Assembly (NCBI GenBank): GCA_034769895.1
Contig: CM068372.1
Coordinates: forward strand, 437,042,958-437,106,957
Direction of reading: 5' to 3'
Source: Magicicada septendecula
Lineage: Eukaryota; Arthropoda; Insecta; Hemiptera; Cicadidae
Length of the DNA: 64,000 bases
In this document: positions 13,357 through 27,422 of the stretch, piece after piece
Layout: each line of letters opens with the position of its first letter
Numbering within the stretch: position 1 is the stretch's first letter
Notes under the pieces: model-generated
What the model was told of the DNA's origin: nothing
The model's input: the letters and a program-made list of their open reading frames with translations, nothing else
The model's database searches: none
Program-made: the position numbers and the translations under genes

Positions 13357-14628
13357 GTGCATTCTTTAAAAAATATATTCCAAGTCCGCGTGTCACTGGT
13401 CAGTTCAAAGAAAGAAATTAATACATTCCAAATTTTCGCTGCTCAAGACATAAGGAATTTGTATTGTGTTTATATTTTCTGCAAAGATATTGTATATACG
13501 AATGTCATACGTTACGTGCATTCATTAAAAAATATATTCCAAGTCCGCGTGTCACTGGTCAGTTCAACGAAGGAAATTAATAAATTCCAACTTTTCGCTG
13601 CTCAAGACATAAGGAATTTGTATTAAGTTTATATTTTCTGTCAAGATATCGTATATACGGATGTCATACGTTTCGTGCATTCTTCAAAAAATATATTCCA
13701 AATCCGCGTGTTTCTGGTTAGTTCAAAGAAGGAAATTAATAAATTCCAAATTTTCGCTGCTCAAGACATAAATAATTTGTATTATGTTTATATTTTCTGT
13801 CAAGAAATCGGATATACGGATGTCATACGTTACGTGCATTCTATAAAAAATATATTCCAAATCCGCGTGTCACTGGTCAGTTCAAAGAAGGAAATTAATA
13901 AATTCCAAGTTTTCGCTACTCAAGACATAAGGAATTTGTATTAAGTTTATATTTTCTCTCAAGATATCGTATATACGGATGTCATACGTTACGTGCATTC
14001 TTTAAAAAATATATTTCAAGTCCGCTTGTCACTGGTCAGTTCAAAGAAGGAAATTAATAAATTCCAACTTTTCGCTGCTCAAGACATAAGGAATTTGTAT
14101 TGTGTTTATATTTTCTGCAAAGATATTGTATATACGAATGTCATACGTTACGTGCATTCATTAAAAAATATATTCCAAGTCCGCGTGTCACTGGTCAGTT
14201 CAACGAAGGAAATTAATAAATTCCAACTTTTCGCTGCTCAAGATATAAGGAATTTGTATTAAGTTTATATTTTCTGTCAAGATATCGTATATACGGATGT
14301 CATACGTTTCGTGCATTCTTCAAAAAATATATTCCAAATCCGCGTGTTTCTGGTCAGTTCAAAGAAGGAAATTAATAAATTCCAAATTTTCGCTGCTCAA
14401 GACATAAGGAATTTGTATTATGTTTATATTTTCTGTCAAGATATCGTATATACTAATGTCATACGTTACGTGCATTCTTTAAAAAATATGTTCCAAGTCC
14501 GCGTGTCACTGGTCAGTTCAAAGAAAGAAATTAATACATCCAACTTTTCGCTGCTCAAGACATAAGGAATTTGTATTATGTTTATAATTTCTGTCAAGAT
14601 ATCGTATATACGAATGTCATACGTTACG
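13357..14628 (+). repeat. Tandem four-monomer (636-bp) duplication
   Basis: Sequence from 13,357 recurs from 13,993, exactly 636 bp (4 x 159) later. Rare shared markers are GTATTGTGTTT at 13,461 and 14,097, TTCTGCAAAGATATTG, TTCAACGAAGG, and the following CGTTTCGTGCATTCTTC monomers at 13,669 and 14,305. The similarity fades in the last monomer. Confidence 0.8.
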
Positions 14629-14945
14629 TGCATTCATTAAAAAATATATTCCAAGACCGCGTGTCACTGGTCAGTTCAAAGAAGGAAATTAAGAAATTCC
14701 AACTTTTCGCTGCTCAAGACATAAGGAATTTGTATTAAGTTTATTTTTTCTGTCAAGATATCGTATATACGAATGTCATACGTTACGTGCATTCATTAAA
14801 AAATATATTCCAAGTCCGCGTGTCACTGGTCAGTTCAAAGAAGGAAATTAATAAATTCCAACTTTTCGCTCCTCAAGACATAAGGAATTTGTATTAAGTT
14901 TATATTGTCTGTCAAGATATCGTATATACGGATGTCATACGTTAC

Positions 14946-15692
14946 GTGCATTCTTTAAAAAATATATTCCAAATCCGCGTGTCACTGGTCAGTTCAAAGA
15001 AGGAAATTAATAAATTCCAACTTTTCGCTGCTCAAGACATGAGGAATTTGTATTATGTTTATATTTTCTGTCAAGATGTCGTATATACTAATGTCATACG
15101 TTACGTGCATTCATTAAAAAATATATTCCAAGTCCGCGTGTCACTGGTCAGTTCAAAGAAGGAAATTAATAAATTCCAAATTTTCGCTGCTCAAGACATA
15201 AGGAATTTGTATTATGTTTATATTTTCTGTCAAGATATCGTATATACGAATGTCATACGTTACGTGCATTCATTAAAAAATATATTCCAAGTCCGCGTGT
15301 CACTGGTCAGTTCAAAGAAGGAAATTAATAAATTCCAAATTTTCGCTGCTCAAGACATAAGGAATTTGTATTATGTTTATATTTTCTGTCGAGGTATCGT
15401 ATATACGAATGTCATACGTTACGTGCATTCATTGAAAAATATATTCCAAGTCCGCGTGTCACTGGTCAGTTCAAAGAAGGAAATTAATAAATTCCAAATT
15501 TTCGCTGCTCAAGACATAAGGAATTTGTATTATGTTTATATTTTCTGTCAAGATATCGTATATACGGATGTCATACGTTACGTGCATTCATTAAAAAATA
15601 TATTCCAAGTCCGCGTGTCACTGGTCAGTTCAAAGAAGGAAATTAATAAATTCCAAATTTTCGCTGCTCAAGACATAAGGAATTTGTATTAA
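14946..15692 (+). repeat. Near-uniform run of monomers
   Basis: About five monomers, most with CATTCATTAAA, CAAGTCC, CCAAATTTTCGC and a T at position 120, so one frame stays open for 248 codons from a GTG. The later monomers are very alike, suggesting recent single-monomer amplification. Not a gene: the start is GTG and the sequence is ordinary satellite. Confidence 0.75.
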
Positions 15693-16770
15693 GTTTATTT
15701 TGTCTGTCAAGATATCGTATATACGGATGTCATACGTTACGTGCATTCATTAAAAAATATATTCCAAGTCCGCGTGTCACTGGTCAGTTCAAAGAAGGAA
15801 ATTAATAAATTCCAAATTTTCGCTGCTCAAGACATAAGGAATTAGTATTATGTTTATATTTTCTGCCAAGATATCGTATATACGGATGTCATACGTTACG
15901 TGCATTCTTTAAAAAATATATTCCATGACCGCGTGTCACTGGTCAGTTCAAAGAAGGAAATTAATAAATTCCAACTTTTCGCTGCTCAAGACATAAGGAA
16001 TTAGTATTATGTTTATATTTTCTGTCAAGATATCGTATATACGAATGTCATACGTTACGTGCATTCTTTAAAAAATATATTCCATGACCGCGTGTCACTG
16101 GTCAGTTCAACGAAGGAAATTAATAAATTCCAAATTTTCGCTGCTCAAGACATAAGGAATTTGTATTATGTTTATATTTTCTGTCAAGATATCGTATATA
16201 CGGATGTCATACGTTACGTGCATTCTTTAAAAAATATATTCCAAATCCGCGTGTCACTGGTCAGTTCAAAGAAGGAAATTAATAAATTCCAACTTTTCGC
16301 TGCTCAAGACATGAGGAATTTGTATTATGTTTATATTTTCTGTCAAGATATCGTATAAAATTATGTCATACGTTACGTGCATTCTTTAAAAAATATATTC
16401 CAAGTCCGCGTGTCACTGGTCAGTCAAAGAAGGAAATTAATAAATTCCAACTTTTCGCTGCTCAAGACATAAGGAATTTGTATTATGTTTATATTTTCTG
16501 TCAAGATATCGTATATACGGATGTCATACGTTACGTGCATTCATTAAAAAATATATTCAAAATCCGCGTGTCACTGGTCAGTTCAAAGAAGGAAATTAAT
16601 AAATTCCAACTTTTCGCTGCTCAAGACATAAGGAATTTGTATTATGTTTATATTTTCTGTCAAGATATCGTATATATACGAAAGTCATACGTTACGTGCA
16701 TTGATTAAAAAATATATTCCAATTCCGCGTGTCACTGGTCAGTTCAAAGAAGGAAATTAATAAATTCCAA

Positions 16771-18060
16771 CTAATCGCTGCTCAAGACAGAAGGAATTTG
16801 TATTATGTTTATATTTTCTGTCAAGATATCGTATATACTAATGTCATACGTTACGTGCATTGATTAAAAAATATATTCCAATTCCGCGTGTCACTGGTCA
16901 GTTCAAAGAAGGAAATTAATAAATTCCAACTAATCGCTGCTCAAGACAGAAGGAATTTGTATTATGTTTATATTTTCTGTCAAGTTATCGTATATACTAA
17001 TGTCATACGTTACGTGCATTCTTTAAAAAATATATTCCAAATCCGCGTGTCACTGGTCAGTTCAAAGAAGGAAATTAATAAATTCCAACTTTTCGCTGCT
17101 CAAGACATGAGGAATTTGTATTATGTTTATATTTTCTGTCAAGATATCGTATAAAATTATGTCATACGTTACGTGCATTCTTTAAAAAATATATTCCAAG
17201 TCCGCGTTTCAATGGTCAGTTCAAAGAAGGAAATTAATAAATTCCAACTTTTCGCTGCTCAAGACATAATGAATTTGTATTATGTTTATATTTTCTGTCA
17301 AGATATAGTATATACGGATGTCATACGTTACGTGCATTCTTTAAAAAATATATTCCAAGTTCGCGGGTCACTGGTCAGTTCAAAGAAGGAAATTAATAAA
17401 TTCCAACTAATCGCTGCTCAAGACAGAAGGAATTTGTATTATGTTTATATTTTCTGTCAAGATATCGTATATACTAATGTCATACGTTACGTGCATTGAT
17501 TAAAAAATATATTCCAATTCCGCGTGTCACTGGTCAGTTCAAAGAAGGAAATTAATAAATTCCAACTAATCGCTGCTCAAGACAGAAGGAATTTGTATTA
17601 TGTTTATATTTTCTGTCAAGATATAGTATATACGGATGTCATACGTTACGTGCATTGATTAAAAAATATATTCCAATTCCGCGTGTCACTGGTCAGTTCC
17701 AAGAAGGAAATTAATAAATTCCAACTAATCGCTGCTCAAGACAGAAGGAATTTGTATTATGTTTATATTTTCTGTCAAGATATCGTATATACGAATGTCA
17801 TACGTTACGTGCATTCTTTAAAAAAGATATTCCAAGTCCGCGTGTCACTGGTCAGTTCAAAGAAGGAAATTAACAAATTCCAACTTTTCGCTGCTCAAGA
17901 CATAAGGAATTTGTATTATGTTTATATTTTCTGTCAAGATATCGTATATACTAATGTCATACGTTACGTGCATTGATTAAAAAATATATTCCAATTCCGC
18001 GTGTCACTGGTCAGTTCAAAGAAGGAAATTAATAAATTCCAACTAATCGCTGCTCAAGAC
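16771..18060 (+). repeat. CTAATCGCTG monomer subfamily, six copies
   Basis: CTAATCGCTGCTCAAGACAG replaces the usual CTTTTCGCTGCTCAAGACAT at 16,771, 16,930, 17,407, 17,566, 17,725 and 18,043, spacings of 1, 3, 1, 1 and 2 monomers. Several also share CATTGATTAAA and CAATTCCGCG. The subfamily is almost confined to this interval; a single related monomer was noticed at about 11,526. Confidence 0.85.
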
Positions 18061-18285
18061 AGAAGGAATATGTATTATGTTTATATTTTCTGTCAAGATA
18101 TCGTATATACGAATGTCATACGTTACGTGCATTCTTTAAAAAATATATTCCAAGTCCGCGTGTCACTGGTCAGTTCAAAGAAGGAAATTAATAAATTCCA
18201 ACTTTTCGCTGCTCAAGACATAAGGAATTTGTATTAAGTTTATATTTTCTGTCAAGATATCGTATATACGGATGTCATACGTTAC

Positions 18286-20668
18286 GTGCATTCTTCAAAA
18301 AATATATTCCAAGTCCGCGTGTTTCTGGTCAGTTCAAAGAAGGAAATTAATAAATTCCAACGTTTCGCTGCTCAAGACATAAGGAATTTGTATTATGTTT
18401 ATATTTTCTGTCAAGATATAGTATATACGGATGTCATACGTTACGTGCATTCTTTAAAAAATATATTCCAAGTTCGCGGGTCACTGGTCAGTTCAAAGAA
18501 AGAAATTAATACATTCCAACTTTTCGCTGCTCAAGACATAAGGAATTTGTATTATGTTTATATTTTCTGTCAAGATATCGTATATACGGATGTCATACGT
18601 TACGTGCATTCTTTAAAAAATATATTCCAATTCCTCTTGTCACTGGTCAGTTCAAAGAAGGAAATTAATAAATTCCAACTTTTCGCTGCTCAAGACATAA
18701 GGAATTTGTATTAAGTTTATATTTTCTGTCAAGATATCGTATATACGGATGTCATACGTTACGTGCATTCTTTAAAAATATATTCCAAATCCGCGTGTCA
18801 CTGGTCAGTTCAAAGAAGGAAATTAATAAATTCCAACCTTTCGCTGCTCAAGACATAAGGAATTTGTATTATGTTTATATTTTCTGTCAAGATGTCGTAT
18901 ATACGGATGTCATACGTTATGTGCATTCTTTAAACAATATATTCCAAGTCCGCGTGTCACTGGTCAGTTCAAAGAAGGAAATTAATAAATTCCAACTTTT
19001 CGCTTCTCAAGACATAAGGAATTTGTATTATGTTTATATTTTCTGTCAAGATATCGTATATACGAATGTCGTACGTTACGTGCATTCATTAAAAAATATA
19101 TTCCAGGTCCGCGTGTCACTGGTCAGTTCAAAGAAAGACATTAATAAATCCAACTTTTCGCTGTTCAAGACATAAGGAATTTGTATTATGTTTATAATTT
19201 CTGTCAAGATATCGTATATACGAATGTCATACGTTACGTGCATTCATTAAAAAATATATTCCAAGACCGCGTGTCACTGGTCAGTTCAAAGAAGGAAATT
19301 AATAAATTCCAAATTTTCGCTGCTCAAGACATAAGGAATTTGTATTAAGTTTATATTTTCTGTCAAGATATCGTATATACGAATGTCATACGTTACGTGC
19401 ATTCATTAAAAAATATATTCCAAGTCCGCGTGTCACTGGTCAGTTCAAAGAAGGAAATTAATAAATTCCAACTTTTCGCTGCTCAAGACATAAGGAATTT
19501 GTATTATGTTTATATTTTCTATCAAGATATCGTATATACGAATGTCATACGTTACGTGCATTCATTAAACAATATATTCCAAGTCCGCGTGTCACTGGTC
19601 AGTTCAAAGAAGGAAATTAATAAATTCTAACTTTTCTCTGCTAAAGACAGAAGGAATATGTATTAAGTTTATATTGTCAGTCAAGATATCGTATATACGG
19701 ATGTCATACGTTACGTGCATTCTTTAAAAAATATATTCCAAGTCCGCGTGTCACTGGTCAGTTCAAAGAAAGAAATTAATACATTCCAACTTTTCGCTGC
19801 TCAAGACATAAATAATTTGTATTATGTTTATATTTTCTGTCAAGAAATCGGATATACGGATGTCATACGTTACGTGCATTCTATAAAAAATATATTCCAA
19901 ATCCGCGTGTCACTGGTCAGTTCAAAGAAGGAAATTAATAAATTCCAAGCTTTCGCTACTCAAGACATAAGGAATTTGTATTAAGTTTATATTTTCTGTT
20001 AAGATATCGTATATACGGATGTCATACGTTACGTGCATTCTTTAAAAAATATATTTCAAGTCCGCGTGTCACTGGTCAGTTCAAAGAAGGAAAATAATAA
20101 ATTCCAACTTTTCGCTGCTCGAGACATAAGGAATTTGTATTATGTTTATATTTTCTGCAAAGATATTGTATATACGAATGTCATACGTTACGTGCATTCA
20201 TTAAAAAATATATTCCAAGTCCGCGTGTCACTGGTCAGTTCAACGAAGGAAATTAATAAATTCCAACTTTTCGCTGCTCAAGACATAAGGAATTTGTATT
20301 ATGTTTATATTTTCTGTCAAGATATCGTATATACGGATGTCATACGTTACGTGCATTCTTTAAAAAATATATTCCAAGTCCGCGTGTCACTGGTCAGTTC
20401 AAAGAAAGAAATTAATAAATTCCAACTTTTCGCTGCTAAAGACATAAGGAATTTGTATTATGTTTATATTTTCTGTCAAGATATCGTATATACGGATGTC
20501 ATACGGTACGTGCATTCTTTAGTAAATATATTCCAAGTCCGCGTGTCACTGGTCAGTTCAAAGAAGGAAATTAATAAATTCCAACTTTTCGCTGCTCAAG
20601 ACATAAGGAATTTGTATTAAGTTTATATTTTCTGTCAAGATATCGTATATACGGATGTCATACGTTTC
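18286..20668 (+). repeat. Higher-order module, copy 4
   Basis: Opens with the diagnostic TTCAAAAAATAT/GTGTTTCTGG monomer and follows the order seen at 11,928, offset 6,358 bp (18,795 against 12,437; 19,397 against 13,039). It contains CTCTGCTAAAGACAG (about 19,636), the GAAATCGGATATACGG variant (about 19,845), and the CTGCAAAGATATTG / TTCAACGAAGG pair near 20,155-20,255. Confidence 0.8.
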
Positions 20669-22038
20669 GTGCATTCTTCAAAAAATATATTCCAAATCCG
20701 CGTGTTTCTGGTCAGTTCAAAGAAGGAAAATAATAAATTCCAACTTTTCGCTGCTCAAGACATAAGGAATTTGTATTATGTTTATATTTTCTGTCAAGAT
20801 ATCGTATATACGAATGTCATACGTTACGTGCATTCATTAAAAAATATATTCCAAGTCCGCGTGTCACTGGTCAGTTCAAAGAAGGAAATTAATAAATTCC
20901 AACTTTTCGCTGCTCAAGACATAAGGAATTTGTATTATGTTTATATTTTCTTCAAAGATATCGTATATACGAATGTCATACGTTACGTGCATTCATTAAA
21001 AAATATATTCCAAGTCCGCGTGTCACTGGTCAGTTCAAAGAAGGAAATTAATAAATTCCAAATTTTCGCTGCTCAAGATATAAGGAATTTGTATTATGTT
21101 TATATTTTCTGTCAAGATATCGTATATACGAATGTCATACGTTACGTGCATTCATTAAAAAATATATTCCAAGTCCGCGTGTCACTGGTCAGTTCAAAGA
21201 AGGAAATTAATAAATTCCAAATTTTCGCTGCTCAAGACATAAGGAATTTGTATTATGTTTATATTTTCTGTCAAGATATCGTATATACTAATGTCATACG
21301 TTACGTGCATTCATTAAAAAATATATTCCAAGTCCGCGTGTCACTGGTCAGTTCAAAGAAGGAAATTAATAAATCCAACTTTTCGCTGCTCAAGACATAA
21401 GGAATTTGTATTATGTTTATATTTTCTGTCAAGATATCGTATATACGGATGTCATACGTTACGTGCATTCATTAAAAAATATATTCCAAGTCCGCGTGTC
21501 ACTGGTCAGTTCAAAGAAAGAAATTAATAAATCCAACTTTTCGCTGCTCAAGACATAAGGAATTTGTATTATGTTTATATTTTCTGTCAAGATATCGTAT
21601 ATACGAATGTCATACGTTACGTGCATTCATTAAAAAATATATTCCAAGTCCGCGTGTCACTGGTCAGTTCAAAGAAGGAAATTAATAAATCCAACTTTTC
21701 GCTGCTCAAGACATAAGGTATTTGTATTATGTTTATATTTTCTGTCAAGATATCGTATATACGAATGTCATACGTTACGTGCATTCATTAAAAAATATAT
21801 TCCATGACCGCGTGTCACTGGTCAGTTCAAAGAAGGAAATTAATAAATTCCAAATTTTCGCTGCTCAAGACATAAGGAATTTGTATTATGTTTATATTTT
21901 CTGTCAAGATATCGTATATACGAATGTCATACGTTACGTGCATTCATTAAAAAATATATTCCAAGTCCGCGTGTCACTGGTCAGTTCAAAGAAGGAAATT
22001 AATAAATCCAACTTTTCGCTGCTCAAGACATAAGGTAT
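20669..22038 (+). repeat. Relatively homogeneous monomer block
   Basis: Most monomers here carry CGAATGTC, CATTCATTAAA, CAAGTCC and CTTTTC or ATTTTC at the variable centre, with little alternation of types. One-base-deleted AATAAATCCAAC monomers begin to recur here (about 21,372, 21,530, 21,688), and AAGGTATTTG first appears at about 21,717. No gene seen. Confidence 0.75.
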
Positions 22039-24900
22039 TTGTATTATGTTTATATTTTCTGTCAAGATATCGTATATACGGATGTCATACGTTACGTGCA
22101 TTCATTAAAAAATATATTCCAAGTCCGCGTGTCACTGGTCAGTTCAAAGAAGGAAATTAATAAATTCCAAACTTTCGCTGCTCAAGACATAAGGAATTTG
22201 TATTATGTTTATATTTTCTATCAAGATATCGTATATACGAATGTCATACGTTACGTGCATTCATTAAAAAATATATTCCAAGTCCGCGTGTCACTGGTCA
22301 GTTCAAAGAAGGAAATTAATAAATTCCAACTTTTCGCTGCTCAAGACATAAGGAATTTGTATTATGTTTATATTTTCTGTCAAGATATCGTATATACGAA
22401 TGTCATACGTTACGTGCATTCATTAAAAAATATATTCCAAGTCCGCGTGTCACTGGTCAGTTCAAAGAAGGAAATTAATAAATTCCAAATTTTCGCTGCT
22501 CAAGACATAAGGAATTTGTATTATGTTTATATTTTCTGTCAAGATATCGTATATACGAATGTCATACGTTACGTGCATTCATTAAAAAATATATTCCAAG
22601 TCCGCGTGTCACTGGTCAGTTCAAAGAAGGAAATTAATAGATTCCAAATTTTCGCTGCTCAAGACATAAGGAATTTGTATTATGTTTATATTTTCTGTCA
22701 AGGTATCGTATATACTAATGTCATACGTTACGTGCATTCATTAAAAAATATATTCCAAGTCCGCGTGTCACTGGTCAGTTCAAAGAAGGAAATTAATAAA
22801 TACAATTTTTCGCTGCTCAAGACATAAGGAATTTGTATTATGTTTATATTTTCTGTCAAGATATCGTATATACGGATGTCATACGTTACGTGCATTCATT
22901 AAAAAATATATTCCAAGACCGCGTGTCACTGGTCAGTTCAAAGAAGGAAATTAATAAATCCAACTTTTCGCTGCTCAAGACATAAGGAATTTGTATTATG
23001 TTTATATTTTCTGTCAAGATATCGTATATACGAATGTCATACGTTACGTGCATTCATTAAAAAATATATTCCAAGTCCGCGTGTCACTGGTCAGTTCAAA
23101 GAAGGAAATTAATAAATCCAACTTTTCGCTGCTCAAGACATAAGGTATTTGTATTATGTTTATATTTTCTGTCAAGATATCGTATATACGGATGTCATAC
23201 GTTACGTGCATTCATTAAAAAATATATTCCAAGTCCGCGTGTCACTGGTCAGCTCAAAGAAAGAAATTAATAAATCCAACTTTTCGCTGCTCAAGACATA
23301 AGGTATTTGTATTATGTTTATATTTTCTGTCAAGATATCGTACATACGGATGTCATACGTTACGTGCATTCATTAAAAAATATATTCCAAGTCCGCGTGT
23401 CACTGGTCAGCTCAAAGAAAGAAATTAATAAATCCAACTTTTCGCTGCTCAAGACATAAGGTATTTGTATTATGTTTATATTTTCTGTCAAGATATCGTA
23501 TATACGAATGTCATACGTTACGTGCATTCATTAAAAAATATATTCCAATCCGCGTGTCACTGGTCAGTTCAAAGAAGGAAATTAATAAATTCCAACTTTT
23601 CGCTGCTCAAGACATAAGGAATTTGTATTATGTTTATATTTTCTGTCAAGATATCGTATATACGAATGTCATACGTTACGTGCATTCATTAAAAAATATA
23701 TTCCAAGTCCGCGTGTCACTGGTCAGTTCAAAGAAGGAAATTAATAAACTCCAAATTTTCGCTGCTCAAGACATAAGGAATTTGTATTATGTTTATATTT
23801 TCTGTCAAGATATCGTATATACGGATGTCATACGTTACGTGCATTCATTAAAAAATATATTCCAAGTCCGCGTGTCACTGGTCAGTTTAAAGAAGGAAAT
23901 TAATAAATTCCAACTTTTCGCTGCTCAAGACATAAGGAATTTGTATTAAGTTTATATTTTCTGTCAAGATATCGTATATACGGATGTCATACGTTTCGTG
24001 CATTCTTCAAAAAATATATTCCAAGTCCGCGTGTTTCTGGTCAGTTCAAAGAAGGAAATTAATAAATTCCAACTTTTCGCTGCTCAAGACATAAGGAATT
24101 TGTATTATGTTTATATTTTCTGTCAAGATGTCGTATATACGAATGTCATACGTTACGTGCATTCATTAAAAAATATATTCCAAGTCCGCGTGTCACTGGT
24201 CAGTTCAAAGAAGGAAATTAATAAATCCAACTTTTCGCTGCTCAAGACATAAGGTATTTGTATTATGTTTATATTTTCTGTCAAGATATCGTATATACGG
24301 ATGTCATACGTTACGTGCATTCATTAAAAAATATATTCCAAGTCCGCGTGTCACTGGTCAGCTCAAAGAAAGAAATTAATAAATCCAACTTTTCGCTGCT
24401 CAAGACATAAGGTATTTGTATTATGTTTATATTTTCTGTCAAGATATCGTACATACGGATGTCATACGTTACGTGCATTCATTAAAAAATATATTCCAAG
24501 TCCGCGTGTCACTGGTCAGCTCAAAGAAAGAAATTAATAAATCCAACTTTTCGCTGCTCAAGACATAAGGTATTTGTATTATGTTTATATTTTCTGTCAA
24601 GATATCGTATATACGAATGTCATACGTTACGTGCATTCATTAAAAAATATATTCCAATCCGCGTGTCACTGGTCAGTTCAAAGAAGGAAATTAATAAATT
24701 CCAAATTTTCGCTGCTCAAGACATAAGGAATTTGTATTATGTTTATATTGTCTGTCAAGATATCGTATATACGAATGTCATACGTTACGTGCATTCATTA
24801 AAAAATATATTCCAAGTCCGCGTGTCACTGGTCAGTTCAAAGAAGGAAATTAATAAATTCCAAATTTTCGCTGCTCAAGACATAAGGAATTTGTATTATG

Positions 24901-24920
24901 TTTATATTTTCGTATATACG
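24901..24920 (+). repeat. Monomer with a 12-bp internal deletion, copy 1
   Basis: TTTATATTTT is joined directly to CGTATATACG; the 12 bases CTGTCAAGATAT, including half of the GATATC site, are missing. The length loss keeps the frame, a coincidence of 12 being a multiple of 3. Confidence 0.9.
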
Positions 24921-27422
24921 AATGTCATACGTTACGTGCATTCATTAAAAAATATATTCCAAGTCCGCGTGTCACTGGTCAGTTCAAAGAAGGAAATTAA
25001 TAAATTCCAAACTTTCGCTGCTCAAGACATAAGGAATTTGTATTATGTTTATATTTTCTATCAAGATATCGTATATACGAATGTCATACGTTACGTGCAT
25101 TCATTAAAAAATATATTCCAAGTCCGAGTGTCACTGGTCAGTTCAAAGAAGGAAATTAATAGATTCCAAATTTTCGCTGCTCAAGACATAAGGAATTTGT
25201 ATTATGTTTATATTTTCTGTCAAGATATCGTATATACGAATGTCATACGTTACGTGCATTCATTAAAAAATATATTCCAAGTCCGCGTGTCACTGGTCAG
25301 TTCAAAGAAGGAAATTAATAAATTCCAACTTTTCGCTGCTCAAGACATAAGGAAATTGTATTATGTTTATATTTTCTGTCAAGATATCGTATATACGAAT
25401 GTCATACGTTACGTGCATTCATTAAAAAATATATTCCAAGACCGCGTGTCACTGGTCAGTTCAAAGAAGGAAATTAATAAATCCAACTTTTCGCTGCTCA
25501 AGACATAAGGAATTTGTATTATGTTTATATTTTCTGTCAAGATATCGTATATACGAATGTCATTCGTTACGTGCATTCATTAAAAAATATATTCCAAGTC
25601 CGCGTGTCACTGGTCAGTTCAAAGAAGGAAATTAATAAATCCAACATTTCGCTGCTCAAGACATAAGGTATTTGTATTATGTTTATATTTTCTGTCAAGA
25701 TATCGTATATACGGATGTCATACGTTACGTGCATTCATTAAAAAATATATTCCAAGTCCGCGTGTCACTGGTCAGCTCAAAGAAAGAAATTAATAAATCC
25801 AACTTTTCGCTGCTCAAGACATAAGGTATTTGTATTATGTTTATATTTTCTGTCAAGATATCGTACATACGGATGTCATACGTTACGTGCATTCATTAAA
25901 AAATATATTCCAAGTCCGCGTGTCACTGGTCAGCTCAAAGAAAGAAATTAATAAATCCAACTTTTCGCTGCTCAAGACATAAGGTATTTGTATTATGTTT
26001 ATATTTTCTGTCAAGATATCGTATATACGAATGTCATACGTTACGTGCATTCATTAAAAAATATATTCCAATCCGCGTGTCACTGGTCAGTTCAAAGAAG
26101 GAAATTAATAAATTCCAACTTTTCGCTGCTCAAGACATAAGGTATTTGTATTATGTTTATATTTTCTGTCAAGATATCGTATATACGAATGTCATACGTT
26201 ACGTGCATTCATTAAAAAATATATTCCAATCCGCGTGTCACTGGTCAGTTCAAAGAAGGAAATTAATAAATTCCAACTTTTCGCTGCTCAAGACATAAGG
26301 AATTTGTATTATGTTTATATTTTCTGTCAAGATATCGTATATACGAATGTCATACGTTACGTGCATTCATTAAAAAATATATTCCAAGTCCGCGTGTCAC
26401 TGGTCAGTTCAAAGAAGGAAATTAATAAATTCCAAATTTTCGCTGCTCAAGACATAAGGAATTTGTATTATGTTTATATTTTCTGTCAAGATATCGTATA
26501 TACGGATGTCATACGTTACGTGCATTCATTAAAAAATATATTCCAAGTCCGCGTGTCACTGGTCAGTTTAAAGAAGGAAATTAATAAATTCCAACTTTTC
26601 GCTGCTCAAGACATAAGGAATTTGTATTAAGTTTATATTTTCTGTCAAGATATCGTATATACGGATGTCATACGTTTCGTGCATTCTTCAAAAAATATAT
26701 TCCAAGTCCGCGTGTTTCTGGTCAGTTCAAAGAAGGAAATTAATAAATTCCAACTTTTCGCTGCTCAAGACATAAGGAATTTGTATTATGTTTATATTTT
26801 CTGTCAAGATGTCGTATATACGAATGTCATACGTTACGTGCATTCATTAAAAAATATATTCCAAGTCCGCGTGTCACTGGTCAGTTCAAAGAAGGAAATT
26901 AATAAATCCAACTTTTCGCTGCTCAAGACATAAGGTATTTGTATTATGTTTATATTTTCTGTCAAGATATCGTATATACGGATGTCATACGTTACGTGCA
27001 TTCATTAAAAAATATATTCCAAGTCCGCGTGTCACTGGTCAGCTCAAAGAAAGAAATTAATAAATCCAACTTTTTGCTGCTCAAGACATAAGGTATTTGT
27101 ATTATGTTTATATTTTCTGTCAAGATATCGTACATACGGATGTCATACGTTACGTGCATTCATTAAAAAATATATTCCAAGTCCGCGTGTCACTGGTCAG
27201 CTCAAAGAAAGAAATTAATAAATCCAACTTTTCGCTGCTCAAGACATAAGGTATTTGTATTATGTTTATATTTTCTGTCAAGATATCGTATATACGAATG
27301 TCATACGTTACGTGCATTCATTAAAAAATATATTCCAATCCGCGTGTCACTGGTCAGTTCAAAGAAGGAAATTAATAAATTCCAAATTTTCGCTGCTCAA
27401 GACATAAGGAATTTGTATTATG

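Larger units (their letters stand above)
11928..18285 (+). repeat. Higher-order module, copy 3, expanded to 6,358 bp
   Basis: The first part, to about 13,460, matches copies 1 and 2 (offsets 3,811 and 3,177 bp hold at 12,437 and 13,039). It is then enlarged to 40 monomers less 2 bp by local amplifications: a four-monomer duplication (13,357-14,628), a near-uniform run (14,946-15,692), ATAAAATTATG variants at 16,352 and 17,148, and the TAATCG subfamily (16,771-18,060). Confidence 0.85.

Noticed and set aside
24663..25508. 281-codon and other long plus-strand open frames read as repeat proteins of a 53-residue unit
   Set aside because: They start at GTG or TTG, contain no recognisable domain, stop at a polymorphic TAA, are shifted by one-base indels and shadow the satellite period exactly.
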